NCBI RefSeq assembly: GCF_002157355.1
Contig: NZ_LYMK01000022.1
Span: 1 to 64,000, forward strand
DNA from: Variovorax sp. JS1663
GTDB lineage: Bacteria > Pseudomonadota > Gammaproteobacteria > Burkholderiales > Burkholderiaceae_C
Length of the DNA: 64,000 bases
Direction of reading: 5' to 3'
The translations under genes were made by a program, and so were the position numbers. The notes under the pieces are model-generated. The model saw nothing but the letters and a program-made list of their open reading frames with translations. It was not told the DNA's origin and searched no databases. Below, in pieces: positions 63,999 to 64,000 of the stretch (position 1 is the stretch's first letter; each line of letters begins with the position of its first letter).

Positions 63999-64000
63999 CG

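Overview
The window reads as a chromosomal segment of a high-GC betaproteobacterium of the order Burkholderiales, in or near the Comamonadaceae/Rubrivivax group. The pointers are a class I PHA synthase with an acetoacetyl-CoA reductase, DUF883 and BON proteins, an ActP - DUF294 - exonuclease cluster, and many FNR/ANR-type operators. The assignment is inferred from gene content; no rRNA or tRNA is present.

Layout. 0-5.7 kb is a worn metal-resistance patch: a frameshifted MOT1-type molybdate transporter remnant, a copper P1B-ATPase with a DUF2933 protein and a Cys-rich copper chaperone, a divergent CopL-like His-rich protein, a frameshifted DUF411 remnant, a CusF-like protein, a Met-rich lipoprotein, and a PIN-domain remnant. 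Two MerR/CueR-type promoters with 19-bp spacers lie back to back at 3518-3594.

From about 4.9 to 59.1 kb runs a very dense hypoxia/dormancy island. I count 24 operators of the form TTG(A/C)N-NNNN-N(T/G/C)CAA, nearly all in intergenic regions and mostly 45-130 bp upstream of start codons. Genes served by them include nitronate monooxygenase, truncated haemoglobin, acetyl-CoA synthetase, two hemerythrins, six universal stress proteins (plus two N-terminal USP fossils), three cytoplasmic BON proteins, two HtrA proteases, two ADP-forming acyl-CoA synthetase/GNAT (Pat-like) fusions, an AcuC-like deacetylase, a beta-CASP nuclease with an AMP-phosphorylase-like enzyme, Hsp20 with an ABC exporter, a ribosome hibernation factor, a Ca-type P-ATPase, an HD-GYP protein and an APH/AAA kinase. 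PHA synthesis genes and two alcohol dehydrogenases sit in the same operons.

Inside the island, 11.98-18.6 kb carries no such operator. It holds a QseBC-like two-component system and a tightly overlapped five-gene operon (thermostable-hemolysin-like protein, AMP ligase, haem-oxygenase-fold oxidase, SDR, TPR protein) that looks like an uncharacterised fatty-acid-derived metabolite pathway. The right end (59.1-64 kb) encodes a PAS/kinase-like DnaQ exonuclease fusion, a DUF294 nucleotidyltransferase and an ActP-type acetate symporter that runs off the window.

Taken together, the island appears to prepare the cell for oxygen loss or stasis: proteome and ribosome protection (Hsp20, HtrA, HPF), carbon storage (PHA), acetate uptake and activation under lysine-acetylation control (ActP, Acs, Pat-like proteins, AcuC-like deacetylase), fermentation-type redox balance (ADHs, flavodoxin), and NO/O2 handling (haemoglobin, hemerythrins, nitronate monooxygenase). 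Its content strikingly parallels the mycobacterial DosR regulon, but under FNR-type control.
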